DNA of 64,000 nucleotides, from positions 19,637,521-19,701,520 of the forward strand of contig OZ021732.1 in the NCBI GenBank assembly GCA_963978545.1, read 5' to 3'. Positions 26,926 through 38,882 of the stretch are shown piece by piece. Each line of letters opens with the position of its first letter. The stretch's first letter is position 1. A program made the position numbers and the translations under genes. Source of the DNA: Linyphia triangularis (taxonomy: Eukaryota; Arthropoda; Arachnida; Araneae; Linyphiidae). Under the pieces are notes generated by a model. The model was not told the DNA's origin. It worked only from the letters and a program-made list of their open reading frames with translations, and searched no databases.

Positions 26926-27140
26926 GTATTCTAGAAAGAAACTATTTTGCAAATAAAATGTTCTGTGTGTGTTAAATTATACTATTAATAAAATTTTAAA
27001 ATATTGACTCTTTAAAAAAAAAGTGATTTTATGGTAGTGCTAGTTTGAAGTATGAAAAAATATCTATTGCAAAGCAGATTTAAGAAAAAGCAGTCTAACG
27101 TTGATGATTAATAAATAGTTAACAAACACTGAAAAATACA
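25970..27140 (+). repeat. Triplicated exon-like block with splice-acceptor signals
   Basis: Three diverged direct copies begin at about 25,975, 26,525 and 26,920. Each has a T-rich tract ending ttctag, then (c/a)aagaaac(t/c)attttg, then a region with aataaa and a shared AT-rich body (for example gcaaagcag at about 26,186 and 27,067). The T tract before the third is 29 T long (26,897-26,925). The boundaries look like 3' splice sites of alternative last exons matching the donor at 22,506, but this is inferred from motifs only. Confidence 0.45.
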
Positions 27141-27214
27141 CAATCCTCCCTTTCAAATAAGCTTTTATAGATTTACATACTTTATCAAATCAGCAAACTT
27201 AAAAACTAAGCAAA

Positions 27215-27450
27215 AAGTTATAAAATCCAACTCCAAAAAGTAACGAAAACTAGATTCAGAAAATGGTGAAAGATAAATACAGAAACTGACGAAAGCTAAA
27301 TGAAAAACTAACTACAAAAAGTGGTAAAGCTAACTACAAAAAGTGGTGAAAGCTAAATCCAGAATAGCAGTAAAAGTTAAATATAAAAATTGGTGAAAGC
27401 TAAATCCAAAATAGTAGTGAAAACTAGATCCAGAAACTGGTACAGGGAAA
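27215..27450 (+). repeat. Degenerate minisatellite
   Basis: About eight imperfect units of 25-30 bp built around gtggtgaaagctaaatcca. The ggtgaaa core is the same word found in the subterminal regions of the surrounding 5.3-kb element, so the array may be amplified subterminal repeats. Confidence 0.6.
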
Positions 27451-27597
27451 AACATGAAATCTGGTTCAACCTTTCACCATGAATTTCGTATATGAAGTAG
27501 AATCACAAAAGTGGTGAAACATTTCACCAAATAGCGATTGCAGCTACTATATTACCAGATTTCTGGTGAAACCTAGCACCAAATTTTTAACAGTGTA

Positions 27598-27848
27598 ATA
27601 ATCCAACTTGCCATCATCCAATCACATTAAAATATCATTGAAACAATCATTGTTGAAACTGTAATCAGAGTAAATAAATGATATTTCGGATGTGAGAGGC
27701 ATGCATTCCCCTTCATTTTTTATAAATAAAGTTTAAATCATAGTTTGCCACACATTTTGCTGATAAAAATGTTTTGATATCGGCGATGTGTTAATAAATG
27801 TAAAAATTGACATTGCATATAAAGGATTTTTTAAAAACTTTGTTTTTT
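27598..27848 (-). repeat. Interspersed repeat X, copy 3, second part
   Basis: It continues the copy cut at 22,252. ccaacttgccatcatccaat and cagcaaaat-type blocks match 15.40-15.66 kb in reverse orientation. Confidence 0.7.
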
Positions 27849-28744
27849 TTTTAATATTTTTTTCTCTTTTTTTTATATATATATATATTTTTTGGGTGTT
27901 TTTGTCTTCAGCAATAGAAACTACATAGTTTAAAGAGTTTTAAAAAGTATAAAAACACATTTGTGACATTCCTTTCACTCCAAAAAACGTCTTAAATGTT
28001 TCACAAATTCTTTTCTAATCTAAGGAAAAAATTCTATAGCATTGTGTCGGGTATCAAAGAAAGCTAGTGATGAGGTAATTACAAAACTGCAACACATGCT
28101 GAGTGTCCTATGGATTTATATGACAATTCAGATAAAAATGTTTACAAAAGCTTTTTAACATATTAAATTTCTATACCAAAATAATAAGTTTTGCTTGATG
28201 GCTACATAATTATCCTTCTTCGCTTTTCACTAAAAAGATATTTCTATTCAGGGGCCATTGCATACAATAATTTTAATACAATATATAAAATTACATTGTT
28301 AGATTAGGAATTTGTTGCATTAAAATCCTTAAATAATTTTACAAAAAATCACACGTAACTCTGTACCAACTTCAAAACTCAACAACGATCTTTACTTCTC
28401 TCTTAACTTTCTATAAAAGTTAAAAGATATTCACGATAATAAGGAATTAACAATTATGTGGTGAATGATTTTATACACTTTACTTAGACCGTCAATTTAA
28501 GATTTGGTGGTGATACGTTACAAGACTTAGAGATAGTAAGCCGATTCAGACCAACTTTTCAAAGGATAATCGAAACTCGAAAAAATTTGAATCTTATAAA
28601 AATAGCTCGCGAAGAAGATCAGGAATTGTAAGGATTGCAAGAAAAATTGTAAGAGGGATTAGATGTGGTAAAAAGAAGGAAGCATTGAAGTATGGAATGA
28701 AGAAAACCATCCAGACGATTATAAAGGAACAATAGAAAAGGAGG
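27849..28744. other. AT-rich noncoding sequence
   Basis: Nothing recognisable is seen. T-runs and a short TA tract lie near 27,876. Confidence 0.5.
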
Positions 28745-28748
28745 TTAA

Positions 28749-28976
28749 GATTTACTGTGCGATGCCCCTTGGCGAATTTTCAAAAAAAAAGTCGCCAAAT
28801 TGAAAATGACGTCAAATGGCTGAGTAGCAAAATCCAAAATGGCGTCAAGTCAAGCCGTGTTGCCAAATCTAAACAATTCACTAAGTATGTCAGAAAACCT
28901 TGGTGACGGGTTGCCACATTCGACGCTGAATAGTCAACTTTCAAAAAAAGTCGCCAGGGGGATCGTTCAGTAAATC
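28749..28976. mobile_element. TTAA-flanked 228-bp miniature element
   Basis: The left end is gatttactgtgcgatgcccc after TTAA (28,745-28,748). The right end, on the minus strand, is gatttactgaacgatccccc after TTAA (28,977-28,980). The TIRs run on into ggcga and similar for about 27 bp. The interior is noncoding and GC-richer, with a perfect tgacgtca at 28,807-28,814. TTAA points to piggyBac or Kolobok mobilisation. Confidence 0.7.
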
Positions 28977-28981
28977 TTAAC

Positions 28982-30379
28982 GAAAAATGAAACTGTGGTC
29001 TTATCGATTGAAGATCAGGAATATCCTAGAGTAGAAACATTTAAGAAGAGTTGGCCAACATTTTCACCAACTGAAATATCTTGCTTGTCCAAAGAATCAT
29101 ACAGTGAAGAGTGCCTAACATATCACGTGACGCTAAAAAGAATTAGAGTGGGAAAATAAATAGCAACAGGTACTGAGCAACTTCAACCAAATGATCGATG
29201 AGATAGAAAAATATTGATCAGAAGAGAAATTGAAAGATGCTGACTTAGACCTAGTCCAGGAATCGCACCAGGTAGTTACTGGCAAGGCAGGAAGTAACAA
29301 TAAAAGGGATTGCCAACACCTTTGTTAGAGACTGGTAAGCACGACAAGTTCGAAGTACTTTTTTTGGTTTTAAATGTGCTTGAGAAACAATTTAATTGTA
29401 TTTTAGAAAGTATAACAACTAAACATTAGTTATACATATTTAAAATTTTGAGTATATTCTAATAATTTTATAAAATTGACAGTTTTAAATAAAATTTTGG
29501 ACAAATTTCCCAAAGTCTTCAAAAATTCAAAATGAAAAACTATTTAACATATTGAACTGAATACTTATATCTAGCGGTTACATTAGCATAAAAAGAAAAC
29601 TTAATTTTTGCGATGTTAGGTCTATAATAAGTTGCAGATATTTGGATCTGAATGTGTTTTTAAAATATTTGTTGTCTTGCAGCCTTCTTAAATGTAAAGT
29701 AAATGTGAAGTGAATTTCCTCTTTGTTGCTTGCCATACGTAGTGTATTGTTACAAACGAGGATTTGTAAGTAATTGTATAAAATGTAAATATTTTATAAA
29801 ATCTAATTCTATGTTAGTTTTGTTACCTTTAAAGTAGTGTTAACGATTCGGCTTTTGTGGGTATTTCTAGAGTTTTGTAGAACATTGAACTGCTGTCGAT
29901 GCAGTTCTGGATTTTTCCGAACTGCAGGATGCTTGTGCTTTCGCTGCTGTTGAGTGGGGACTACTGAAAGCTCTGGTTAGAGCTTGAATGTATTTTGTTG
30001 CTGTTAGAATTGTACATTTCTTTCTGTAGAATAAAAGTATTTACTTTTGTAGTTCAGTATCCTCATTCACCTGGGAAAAAAAATCGTAACAGTATTATAT
30101 TTCAATTGATAAATTACACATATTTAAACAAAATTAAAGTTACATTTAAAACTATAGTATTTACTTTAATTTCAAATTTTGATACTATAGATAGTTAGAT
30201 ACAACGTGTTTATACATTTTCAATATTTGTTAATGGCACTATATTTAAATTTCTTTTTTGTATTTATTTTATTTAAGTGACGGGCAGAAATCAGGTAGAT
30301 GTATAAAAGTAATGAATTGGATAAGCAAGAAATTGATCGAAATTGAAAAGAGATAACAAGCCGATTTAAGACAGCGAAG
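28982..30379. other. AT-rich noncoding sequence
   Basis: No supportable gene. About 28,555-29,350, which surrounds the TTAA element, is somewhat GC-richer and could be decayed coding sequence, but no frame holds for more than a few dozen codons. Confidence 0.45.
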
Positions 30380-31100
30380 AAAATATCCACTTGAGCTAGT
30401 GACGAAATTTGATGGTTGTTTTGCCGGTGAGTGGTGCCTTGTGAGGGTGTGTAGTTTCGATATTAAGGTTTCGTTTGTGACACTCATGGGTTCCTTCACC
30501 AGTGCAATGGAATCTAGCGGGTGTTCGAGTGTGCCAGATTTAAACTGCAGTCACTCCCCCTCTTCCTCTTCCACCTTGACTTATATTCACGGGAAAAACT
30601 GATAATATCAGTGGAGTGGAGAGAGCCCCCTGCCCATCGTTGGTATACGGTTAAATCCTCGGGAATGGCTATAGACTTCCCTTATGGTAGAGGCTCCTGG
30701 ACTGTAATTTCTTGACGACCTAGTGGTCACATAAAGTGCCTCACATTCATCGAGGGCAGGAAGGTCTTCACCACCAAGTTCGTCGACCACCAGGCTTCAC
30801 AAGAGCATTAGATGGACTGTTTGAACCACTAAAGGGAGGAAGGAGGACGTCTATCTTGAGCCTATTCTTGTACTCGACTTTCTTAGAGTCAACTGACTCA
30901 TAGATCTCGTCTGACTTCGTCAGGCATGAAGGATAAGCAACAGTAATAACTGGATCAGAAATTTTCATAGAGTATGACGCAGGAGATTGTGGGGAATTGG
31001 TGGTCTATGCCACTTTGGTGATGAAGGTCCGGGCACTTTCACCCTATCGGGGGCGTCAGCCTTGATAATTTTCCACTGTCTTTCATGTGTGCAGATTGCC
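30380..31100. other. Unrecognised GC-richer island with overlapping short ORFs
   Basis: The composition departs sharply from the AT-rich flanks. Overlapping ORFs of 60-76 codons lie on both strands (plus 30,399-30,602 and 30,521-30,715; minus 30,608-30,790 and 30,768-30,968). The two minus ORFs overlap by 23 bases in different frames and could be pieces of one broken gene. The first includes the unremarkable stretch LGGEDLPALDECEAL. I recognise no domain. It could be a fragment of a transposable element, a decayed gene or an exon-rich piece of a host gene. Confidence 0.3.
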
Positions 31101-32564
31101 ATTCTGTATTAAGGACTGTTGAGATGGTTTTATGGTTATTCGATAGTTAACGTCTGCTATTGCACCTGAAAATCTTTTCACCAGGGTGAATAAAATTGAT
31201 ATTAAAATATCGATATCCAGACTACTTCGTAGTTGTGCGAGCCTTGTATAAATGAATTATACCTCAATGTGAGTTATATCATTGATTTCCAAGAATCATA
31301 TAGGGAAGAATGTATGACAAATATAATGTTTCATTACACTTTGGAAAATATCAGAGGAGAGTGTTTTAAGTCATGAGGACGGTCATAATTGGCTTGCAAG
31401 ATCAGTTTGCAATATTGTTATAGGAAGTAAGATAATAAAATTAGCCAATCCTTCTCATTGCTTGATATACTTTCCAGATAAAAAATAGCAAGACTAAGCA
31501 AGTGAAATAAATAACATTCGAAATATTAACGTGTGTTTATTTATAGGGAAGAAGTTCATAAAGTATAGTATTCTGGAATAAGGAGATAGATTGTTACTGC
31601 ACTCCAGTTTAAAATATGACAACATAAAGCAAACCCATTCAGTTTAAATAAATATTTATTTAAAGAACTTAATTTTTTATTCTCCCGTTTTAATTAAGAA
31701 AACAATTACAACTGGATGTAGACTGAATTAAAAATAAGAAAAATTATATTATGTGTCAGCTTGATACGATAATTTCTTGTTTTTTCCAAATCTAATTATT
31801 GTATGTGCGGGGTACCTTGCTTCTTTCCTGGCTCACTGCCCGAACACAACCAGCAATCCTCCACAAAAATATCCCTCTCGCAAAAAAAAATGGGAAAAAA
31901 AAATACGGGCATAAAAATACTTCCGACCACAATACCTTTAGTACTAACACGCTGTGGCTTCAACAGAAAATCCAGTTAATCCAAGCGTACCAAATAAGCT
32001 ATTTGGTCTTTTTTTCAAGTTTAGAAGTTTTATGGCCACTGCAGAAGATAAAAAAAAAAAAAAAAACTTCTGATACCGGGAGAAAAGACACCCAAACAAT
32101 GGAAGATGCATCAAATCAAAAATGTTTTTAAGCGCCAAAGAAGGGTTTATTGGTATAAAAATAAATTTGAAGTCGAATTGAGCTGCGAGTATGTTTTTGT
32201 AAGCAAGTTTTTGTAAGTCAATTGTTTGATATTTATGCTTTTTAATGATTAGGGGAAAAATACATTCCAAGGGGCTTTTCCTGTTGTATTTTCAAGTAGA
32301 AGTCTTAGTTTTACCTTAATTAGAGAGAGAAGTTGCCTTTTGAAAAAATGAAAACATGCTTTTAGTTTCTTTGAAATTCATTTACGGATATATTATATAC
32401 TGTTGCATTTAAGTTCATCCTTTATAAATTTAATTAGTAATTTTGTTGTATCTCTTAATGAAATTATTTTCTTGACAAACAACTATTTCCAATTAAATTG
32501 TTTTATCCTTTTACTAGTTGAACAGATTTGTTTCACTGCACAGTTTCAGTATTAAAATACAGGT
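31101..32564. other. AT-rich noncoding sequence
   Basis: No recognised gene. The 110-codon plus frame at 31,799-32,131 and the 108-codon minus frame overlapping it are lysine- or phenylalanine-rich over A-runs and look like chance. Confidence 0.45.
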
Positions 32565-33360
32565 CTTTTCAGAAAGGACTCCTTAACCTTGAAACAACAT
32601 TATTGCGAAACAGTGAGAGACAGAAAAAAGAGACAAGAGGTACGCTGCATAAACAGGCATGGAATTTAAAATATATCGTTTTGAAAAATTATTTATACTA
32701 TTGAATGTGGCCACCCACACCTTACTGTAATATCCAAATATATAGGAACGAGTTTTTCGTATTGAGCATAAAAAGGGACTCTATAAACCTATATACTGAA
32801 TAGTGCACCCCGAAAAAGATCATTTATGCAAAAATGATTTTTTCAATCATTTTCCAAAATGATCAGACACCTGCCGGTTTCCAGTATCTCATATTCATCA
32901 ATTTTTTTTTATTGTTAAATCCTTTAAATAAAAATAGATCCCAACAGTAAACTATATATGCAGCTATCATCCCATTTTATTCCCTTCAAAAAATTTTTTT
33001 GAAAACCGATGTTTTAAGATTTCACTTCAATTTGCTCATTATTTTAACTAATTTTGCAAAGCACTGTATTTCAAATTCCATACCTGTCAGTCCAACATAT
33101 CACTTGTCTCCTCTTTCTATCACTCATTTTGCCGACCAAACGGTATAGGGGTTAGCATGCTAGCTTCTGGACCGCGAGGTTGCGGGTTCGAGTCCCGTGT
33201 CAGGCATGGGTGTTTGTAAATGTATGTTGGCTTGTCTAATGACGAATTTTTCGGCACATTATAGCCCTCGTGTTGCTGACGGTGCCAGATAATCTGAAAA
33301 CAACCAACCAATCTATCACTCATTCACAGTTAAGTCGTTTCAAGAGTTGTGGATTCCTAT
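32565..33360. mobile_element. Inverted-repeat element copy 2, right arm split by a SINE
   Basis: The left arm, about 32,565-32,665 (tcttttcagaaaggactcc, gcgaaacagtgagagacaga), is matched in reverse by about 33,070-33,350 once the SINE at 33,129-33,311 is removed. The left arm also matches 6091-6200. The interior is noncoding. Confidence 0.45.
33129..33311 (+). repeat. tRNA-derived SINE, family A
   Basis: The head gccgaccaaacggtataggg, B-box ggttcgagtcc, body ending gctgacggtgcc and aaccaacca tail are present. A 13-bp target duplication, tctatcactcatt, lies at 33,116-33,128 and 33,312-33,324. Confidence 0.92.
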
Positions 33361-34633
33361 CTAGAATAAACTTTATATTTTAACAGCTAATTGCTTAATG
33401 TATAGTTACAACGTTTTAAATCCTTAGACATGAATGACAACATTGAAGGTATACATATACAATTGAGATGATTTTCTTTAATTTTTAAGTTATAATTTCT
33501 AACTTTTTGGCAGTATATCAGAATTAAAAAAGATGCTTTTTTATAAATAAACTTTTTTTTCCTTCAATTTTTAATGAGCTAATTGCAATTAAAGTGACTA
33601 ATTAGGAATTATTAGAACATATATAAATAAACTTGTAATTAACTGAGAGGCATGATTTTTATTGCAAATAAAATATATTATATTGACGCATGTTCCTATG
33701 GAGAATTTTGAATGTGGCTTGAATATTTATTTAATTATAAGTCTTTAAATAAAACGTTGAAAAAAATACATAGTTTTAAACAAAAAATTAAAATTAAAAT
33801 CTACATAAAAAATGTGTTCATAACAATATATGTTAGATTATCCATAGGAAACAGATTCAAAACTATTGTCTACGAAACAAAATTAAAATTTTGTAAATCG
33901 AACCATTTAATATGAAGTTATGACCGTTGGCGTAAAGTCATATAACACCAAAATGTCATTCTTCTGAAAACGCGTTTAAAATTTACTACACTTATGAACG
34001 TGATACAAAACAGGTTCATAAAACCCACTGTAATTATAAAAATAATTTGAGTTTCAGAAAGAAAATGGTATTGAATGATGTTAATGAATTCAGGAATAAA
34101 AAAATAAAAAAAATAAAAAAACACGCAGGCTTGAGTCGAATTTTGCAATTCCTAATGTATATGTATACTTTAAGTGTTATAAAATAATCCTTAATTGCAA
34201 TCTATACTTACTATATAATCACTGAAACCTTCAAAACAGTGACAATTTTTAATAGCGCATCAAACCATATCAAAGTCATAGCGAATGACTGTCAAATTTT
34301 AATTTTGCGCAGAATCGACGAACCAAATCATAATTCACCAAAGAAGATTTATCATCGCATAAAATATCTATCCTATGTCATGCTTTAAGAACATAGTTAA
34401 GACTAAAAACTTTGTTCAAATTAATATCAGTAACAATAACTAAAAGTTTCAAGGATGAATTTAAGTGATTTTATCGTGTTATTTGAGAAAAAAAAACATT
34501 CTGAAAATTTAATTAGTTTAAACAAATGAAAAAAAAAAATTAACCCGCAATTTTTAACATTCCCAAGCAATCCTAGATTAAATAAATTACAGCTGTAAAT
34601 ACATAAGGAATAACTAATTACAATATATAATTT
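33361..34633. other. AT-rich noncoding sequence
   Basis: Nothing recognisable is seen on either strand. Confidence 0.5.
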
Positions 34634-34945
34634 TACTCGTAAACAAAGTAGAATTCTAAAATCATAACGACTCTAGTAGTTATGTTTTTGTTTTATACAA
34701 TACTAGTTGGTGGCAAAGTTATATTGAAAAATAATTATTTCAACTTTGTCAAATATGCATTCATAAGCCACCGAAGCAGGAGAAAAATCCGTGTCCCAGG
34801 CGTCGCTGGCTTATAGATAACTATTTTCAATAGTTGGTATAATTTTTGTTTTCAATATGACTTTGCCATCAATTAGTATTGTATGAAAGAAAAACAAAAC
34901 TACTAGATTCGTCATAATTTTAGAATTCTAATTTATTTACGAGTA
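34634..34945. mobile_element. Fold-back miniature element with about 100-bp arms
   Basis: tactcgtaaacaaagtagaa at 34,634 pairs with its diverged reverse complement ending at 34,945. The arms match for about 100 bp each (34,634-34,733 and 34,847-34,945). The central loop holds a GC-richer block around ccgtgtcccaggcgtcgctg. The target duplication is not clear. It is consistent with a MITE able to fold into a long hairpin. Confidence 0.65.
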
Positions 34946-36514
34946 GATAAAAAGGAGCCAAAATTCCACATGCGTCAGTCAGAGAATTACCTTAATAGTA
35001 ATTTGTAAATACATGCATTCAGTGTCCCTGATTAAAACTCGAATACTGATATTAAAAATGACGCGAGAGCAGGAATTTTGACAATTTGAAAAACTACCAA
35101 TTCTTTTAGATATACATGAAAATAGAAGTAGCCCAGCTAAAAGTGAGAGCTGTTGTTCAAATGAAACAAAAAAGTTTATCTTGGAAATCACCCCTTTCTA
35201 AAAAAAGAGATAGAAAGAACATTTTAGACAACAATATTTCTGTAAGTATCTATACAATTAAGTCAAGTCATAGAAAAGCAGATGCTGTTTCGACAACAAC
35301 ACTAAGGCGTGATCCATCCGAATACAATATCAATACATCCTTTATTTAGCGATTGATAATACAAAGCAGAGAATTTACAGCCCAAGATTTAAGAATTTTT
35401 TTTTTTTTGTATGACTGTTCTCAAGGAGGAAAACATTTTAGACTAAATTGTAGGTAGTGAGATTGTGGATCGTCGAACCAATAATTTTCAATATCAATTC
35501 CATTAATTCCATTCAGTTGATTAACTACTTTCAATATAATTTCCATCCATTTCATTCAATTGGCTAATTACTTTCAATATCAATTCCATACGGAACAGAA
35601 GAAGCAATAGCTACTACTATTCAAGAATTTTGAGAAATTTTTAATCAAGTAAAAAGTTTAAGTTTTGTTGTAACTTTAGCAAACACAGGATTTTGCAGAA
35701 CAGGTATCCTAATTGAGCAAAATATTAACAAATAAACCCTCGTTATGGCTTGACGTCATCACGTCCTCTAAATCATGCTGGAGGCAGTAGGAATTAAGTC
35801 AATTGGGGTTTCAACAGGGCCTGACATACTGGTGTGGAAAACATTAAATTTTGTTCAATAACATTTCATTTAATTTTTGTTAAAAACATCATATCTGATT
35901 TTTCAATTCAGGAAAAAATTTTAAACAATGAATCAGCTATAATTCAGTTAACCAAAAGTTAACTTGAGCAGTTCCTGCCCCAAGATGACTATAAACCCAA
36001 TTTGGATTTTAACTTTTTCAACACCTTGTGTAAGCATCCCTACAATACAAGGATGCAAGGTTGAGATGACAATAATAATGCAACTTTTTCAAAAGCTTAA
36101 AAAAGAGGTCCTTATTCAGAGTTGATAAGCTTACCGTAACGTTTCAACGACCAACCTTTGAACATGGTTTACACTGTAAAGAGTATGTATAAACCTTTTG
36201 ATAATTAACTTTCTACAAGTTTTACACTGTATTGCAACAATCTAGAATTAGCCTGTACATATGATTGCCATCTGTGGGGGTCTACTGGTGAATTCGCACT
36301 TTTAGAGCACATAGTTTTGCATAAGAACTTTGACTATGAATTAGTCTGCACGAGAAGGGAACGGAAAAAAAAATAAACCATTTTACTTTTATTTGTTGTA
36401 CCAAAAGAAATTACAGCTCTTAAAAAACTTTAAAGTATAAAAGTGTCGATTATGAAATTTCAAAGAGTGCTGCAAGTTTATTGGACAATTGAAACACCTG
36501 TCAGAAGAACTTGA
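34946..36514. other. Noncoding sequence with a short local duplication
   Basis: Around 35,487-35,590 the phrase actttcaatat plus caattccat is repeated two to three times. A 77-codon Lys-rich frame at 35,116-35,349 has no recognised domain. Nothing else is seen. Confidence 0.4.
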
Positions 36515-36841
36515 ATTTTTGATTTTGCGTTTGTTTCTCAAGAAATGAAATGGACAATTGTGGAAGCTTTGAAAGCGAAAGAAGATTATGAATCTTTGAA
36601 ATGAGTCCGAATCAATTCAGATGTAAGCTTTCAAAAGGGTCTACATGATTTTGTTTCTACCAACGCAATGAGGTTTTTTAAGACATTTCATGTGCCATCA
36701 AAGTTTCTTTTAAAAGATGTAACTAAGTGGAAAGAAGATGAGGCCTACGGGAAAAATAAAGCAATGATTGGGCTAATAAATGTTCTAAATGATGTAGCAG
36801 TGCATGAAGTGCCACAGATTGAAAAATTCAATCAACTTTAA
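36515..36841 (+). pseudogene. Decayed coding fragment, family uncertain
   Basis: One plus frame stays open for 109 codons except for a single TGA at about codon 28. The part after the stop reads well as protein: DFVSTNAMRFFKTFHVPSKF, then LLKDVTKWKEDEAYGKN, then LINVLNDVAVHEVPQIEKF, ending at TAA 36,839-36,841. Amphipathic spacing and non-repetitive composition set it apart from chance ORFs in the region. It vaguely resembles the tail of hypothetical proteins carried by arthropod repeats, but I cannot name the family. The stop and lack of an upstream start mean it is a remnant. Confidence 0.4.
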
Positions 36842-38833
36842 ATAAAAGCTCTACTTGTTAGCTAACTAATTTAGAAGCAAACATCCGCCATCTTAAATAT
36901 GTAGCTCAATATTTTAAAAAGAAATATAAACAACACATTAATTTTAGTTCATAGTTTTGTTTAATTTGTTAGAAATCGAAAATCTGTCAAATTATAATTA
37001 ATTGTTTAATAAATAATGTTAGTCCTATTGAGCGTCCAGGGAATGGGCAAAATTGTACAGTTGTTTTCCCTGCAATAGTTTTAAAATTAGATTTCTGATT
37101 CTAATATATAATTAATTTTATTTATTTTTTTATTCAATTTGTTTTAAAAGGGTTTTAAACTATCATCCTAATAAAAATGTTAAAAAAAATATTTTATTTT
37201 AAATTGTAATTATAAATTTAAAAATTTTGTGTATTACTGGTGTGTACTAGAAAAGCTGGGGATAAAAGGACGAGATAATCCAGAACAGCCGCTCTATAGG
37301 TTAAATTAAGTTCAATTCTATTTTTCTCAGATATTACAAATATTTTAATTGTGGTGACACCCCTTTAAACATGACTTAAAAATCTTAAGAAATTGCAGTA
37401 TTTTTTTTTTTTTTAAGAAATAGATCAAAATGACAGGTTATCCCATTGAAAAAGTATGTATTTAGCATTACATTAGTACAAAAATGTATGTATTTAGCAT
37501 TTCAGAACCCTAAAGGTTAATAATTTTTTCAGCAATCACGGATAAAAATTGAAATTACATTAACATTTAAAAGTATTTTGAACACATTATAAAATATACA
37601 AGTTTAAATAACAATAACTTTTTTCATTCCGAAAATATTTCACTCACCTTACTATTGAACTATTGCTCAGCTTCAGCTAATTAGCTGAAGAGTAAGTACC
37701 TATAAACTGGTTTGGTCCAGTTGCTGACAGTAGGAAAAGAGTTGACTCAATATGAGTACTTTCAGACGAAACTCTTAACCATGAATTGTCATAATTCTTA
37801 CAGCCATTGATAATGACTTTAGTAAATCGCTATAATATAAATTTATCTTGGAAATATCTTTTCCTTTCGATTTAAAATTAAGGTTTCAGTTTCTCAGTAT
37901 TTGCAATCCTTAACACATAAATTTGCTATTATTATATGTAGATCTAAATATTGTTATTTGATCATGAATATAGTCCTAACATAAGAAACAAGCACCCAAA
38001 CAAGTTCTTAACTCCTGAACTAATTGAACATTACCTATGCTCTAAACAATTATTCAACCTTAAATTCCTTGCAGAAAGATCTTCAGCTCCTTCGACACCA
38101 TTCTCAATAGTTGCTTGTAGTTCATAGGGATGAACTCGGTACCATTACTCAAACACCCTCTTGAACTCCTTCGTGGAGATCTTTGTAGTTGGACTTTGAA
38201 GTCCATTGAGTCACTGATAATCCTTCCAATGCAAATGCGATTGCTCGTCGTTCCATTATTTGACTCTTTGACTTATTGAAGTACCTCAAAGAGAGTCCAA
38301 TCGATGTGAATTCTGGTGAATTCGTCACATTTGATGAATGAACTGTGCTGATCTGTTCTTCAAATAGAGATCATTTAATTGCTGATGATATGCAAAAGAA
38401 CTGCGAAGTGAAAAGGAATATTCAGTTGAGAAAACAATTTGCAAAATCAATATATGCTCATCAAGTTTTTTAAACAATCGTTAAACTTGAAGTGTATCAC
38501 GTATTCATCACATTTTATGATTCAATTGTAATGAATAGTTAAGAAATTAGTATTCATAAAGTGAACTTCCGATGTTTAAAAAATTATTTTTGGAATGAGT
38601 TAAAATCTCATTAAAATCTGAATTTACGTTTTGATATTTTATCGGGAAGTTCTCAACAAACATTTCAATTCTTGTATTTTTGAAAAGGCATGACTTATTA
38701 AAATTTATAAATTAAAGGACAAATGTTTAATGGAAATAATTTTGTGATAAGAATGTACAGAGAAAAATATAGGTTTTAATATTGGTATAATTGCAATCTT
38801 GGTTTCATGTCTGCATATCTGATTTACTACATT

Positions 38834-38882
<49 letters not shown>

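Larger units (their letters stand above)
22255..27595. mobile_element. 5.3-kb TA-flanked insertion, unidentified DNA transposon
   Basis: The insertion interrupts repeat X, and copy 2 at 15.4-15.85 kb shows the empty site. The left end is caatgtaaaaaataatag and the right end, on the minus strand, is cactgttaaaaatttggtg. TA lies on each side (22,253-22,254 and 27,596-27,597). Both ends are followed by several copies of tttcacc or ggtgaaa in both orientations, including a hairpin at about 22,276-22,345. The interior holds three SINEs, a 291-bp tandem duplication, a possible first exon and triplicated exon-like blocks. No transposase domain is recognisable. The TA duplication fits Tc1/mariner or ISL2EU-type elements; I cannot choose. 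Confidence 0.65.

Noticed and set aside
38060..38420. Possible retrotransposon integrase fragment (NGTEF-like peptide on the minus strand)
   Set aside because: The match is limited to a few residues, the frame breaks at once and no neighbouring integrase blocks are seen.
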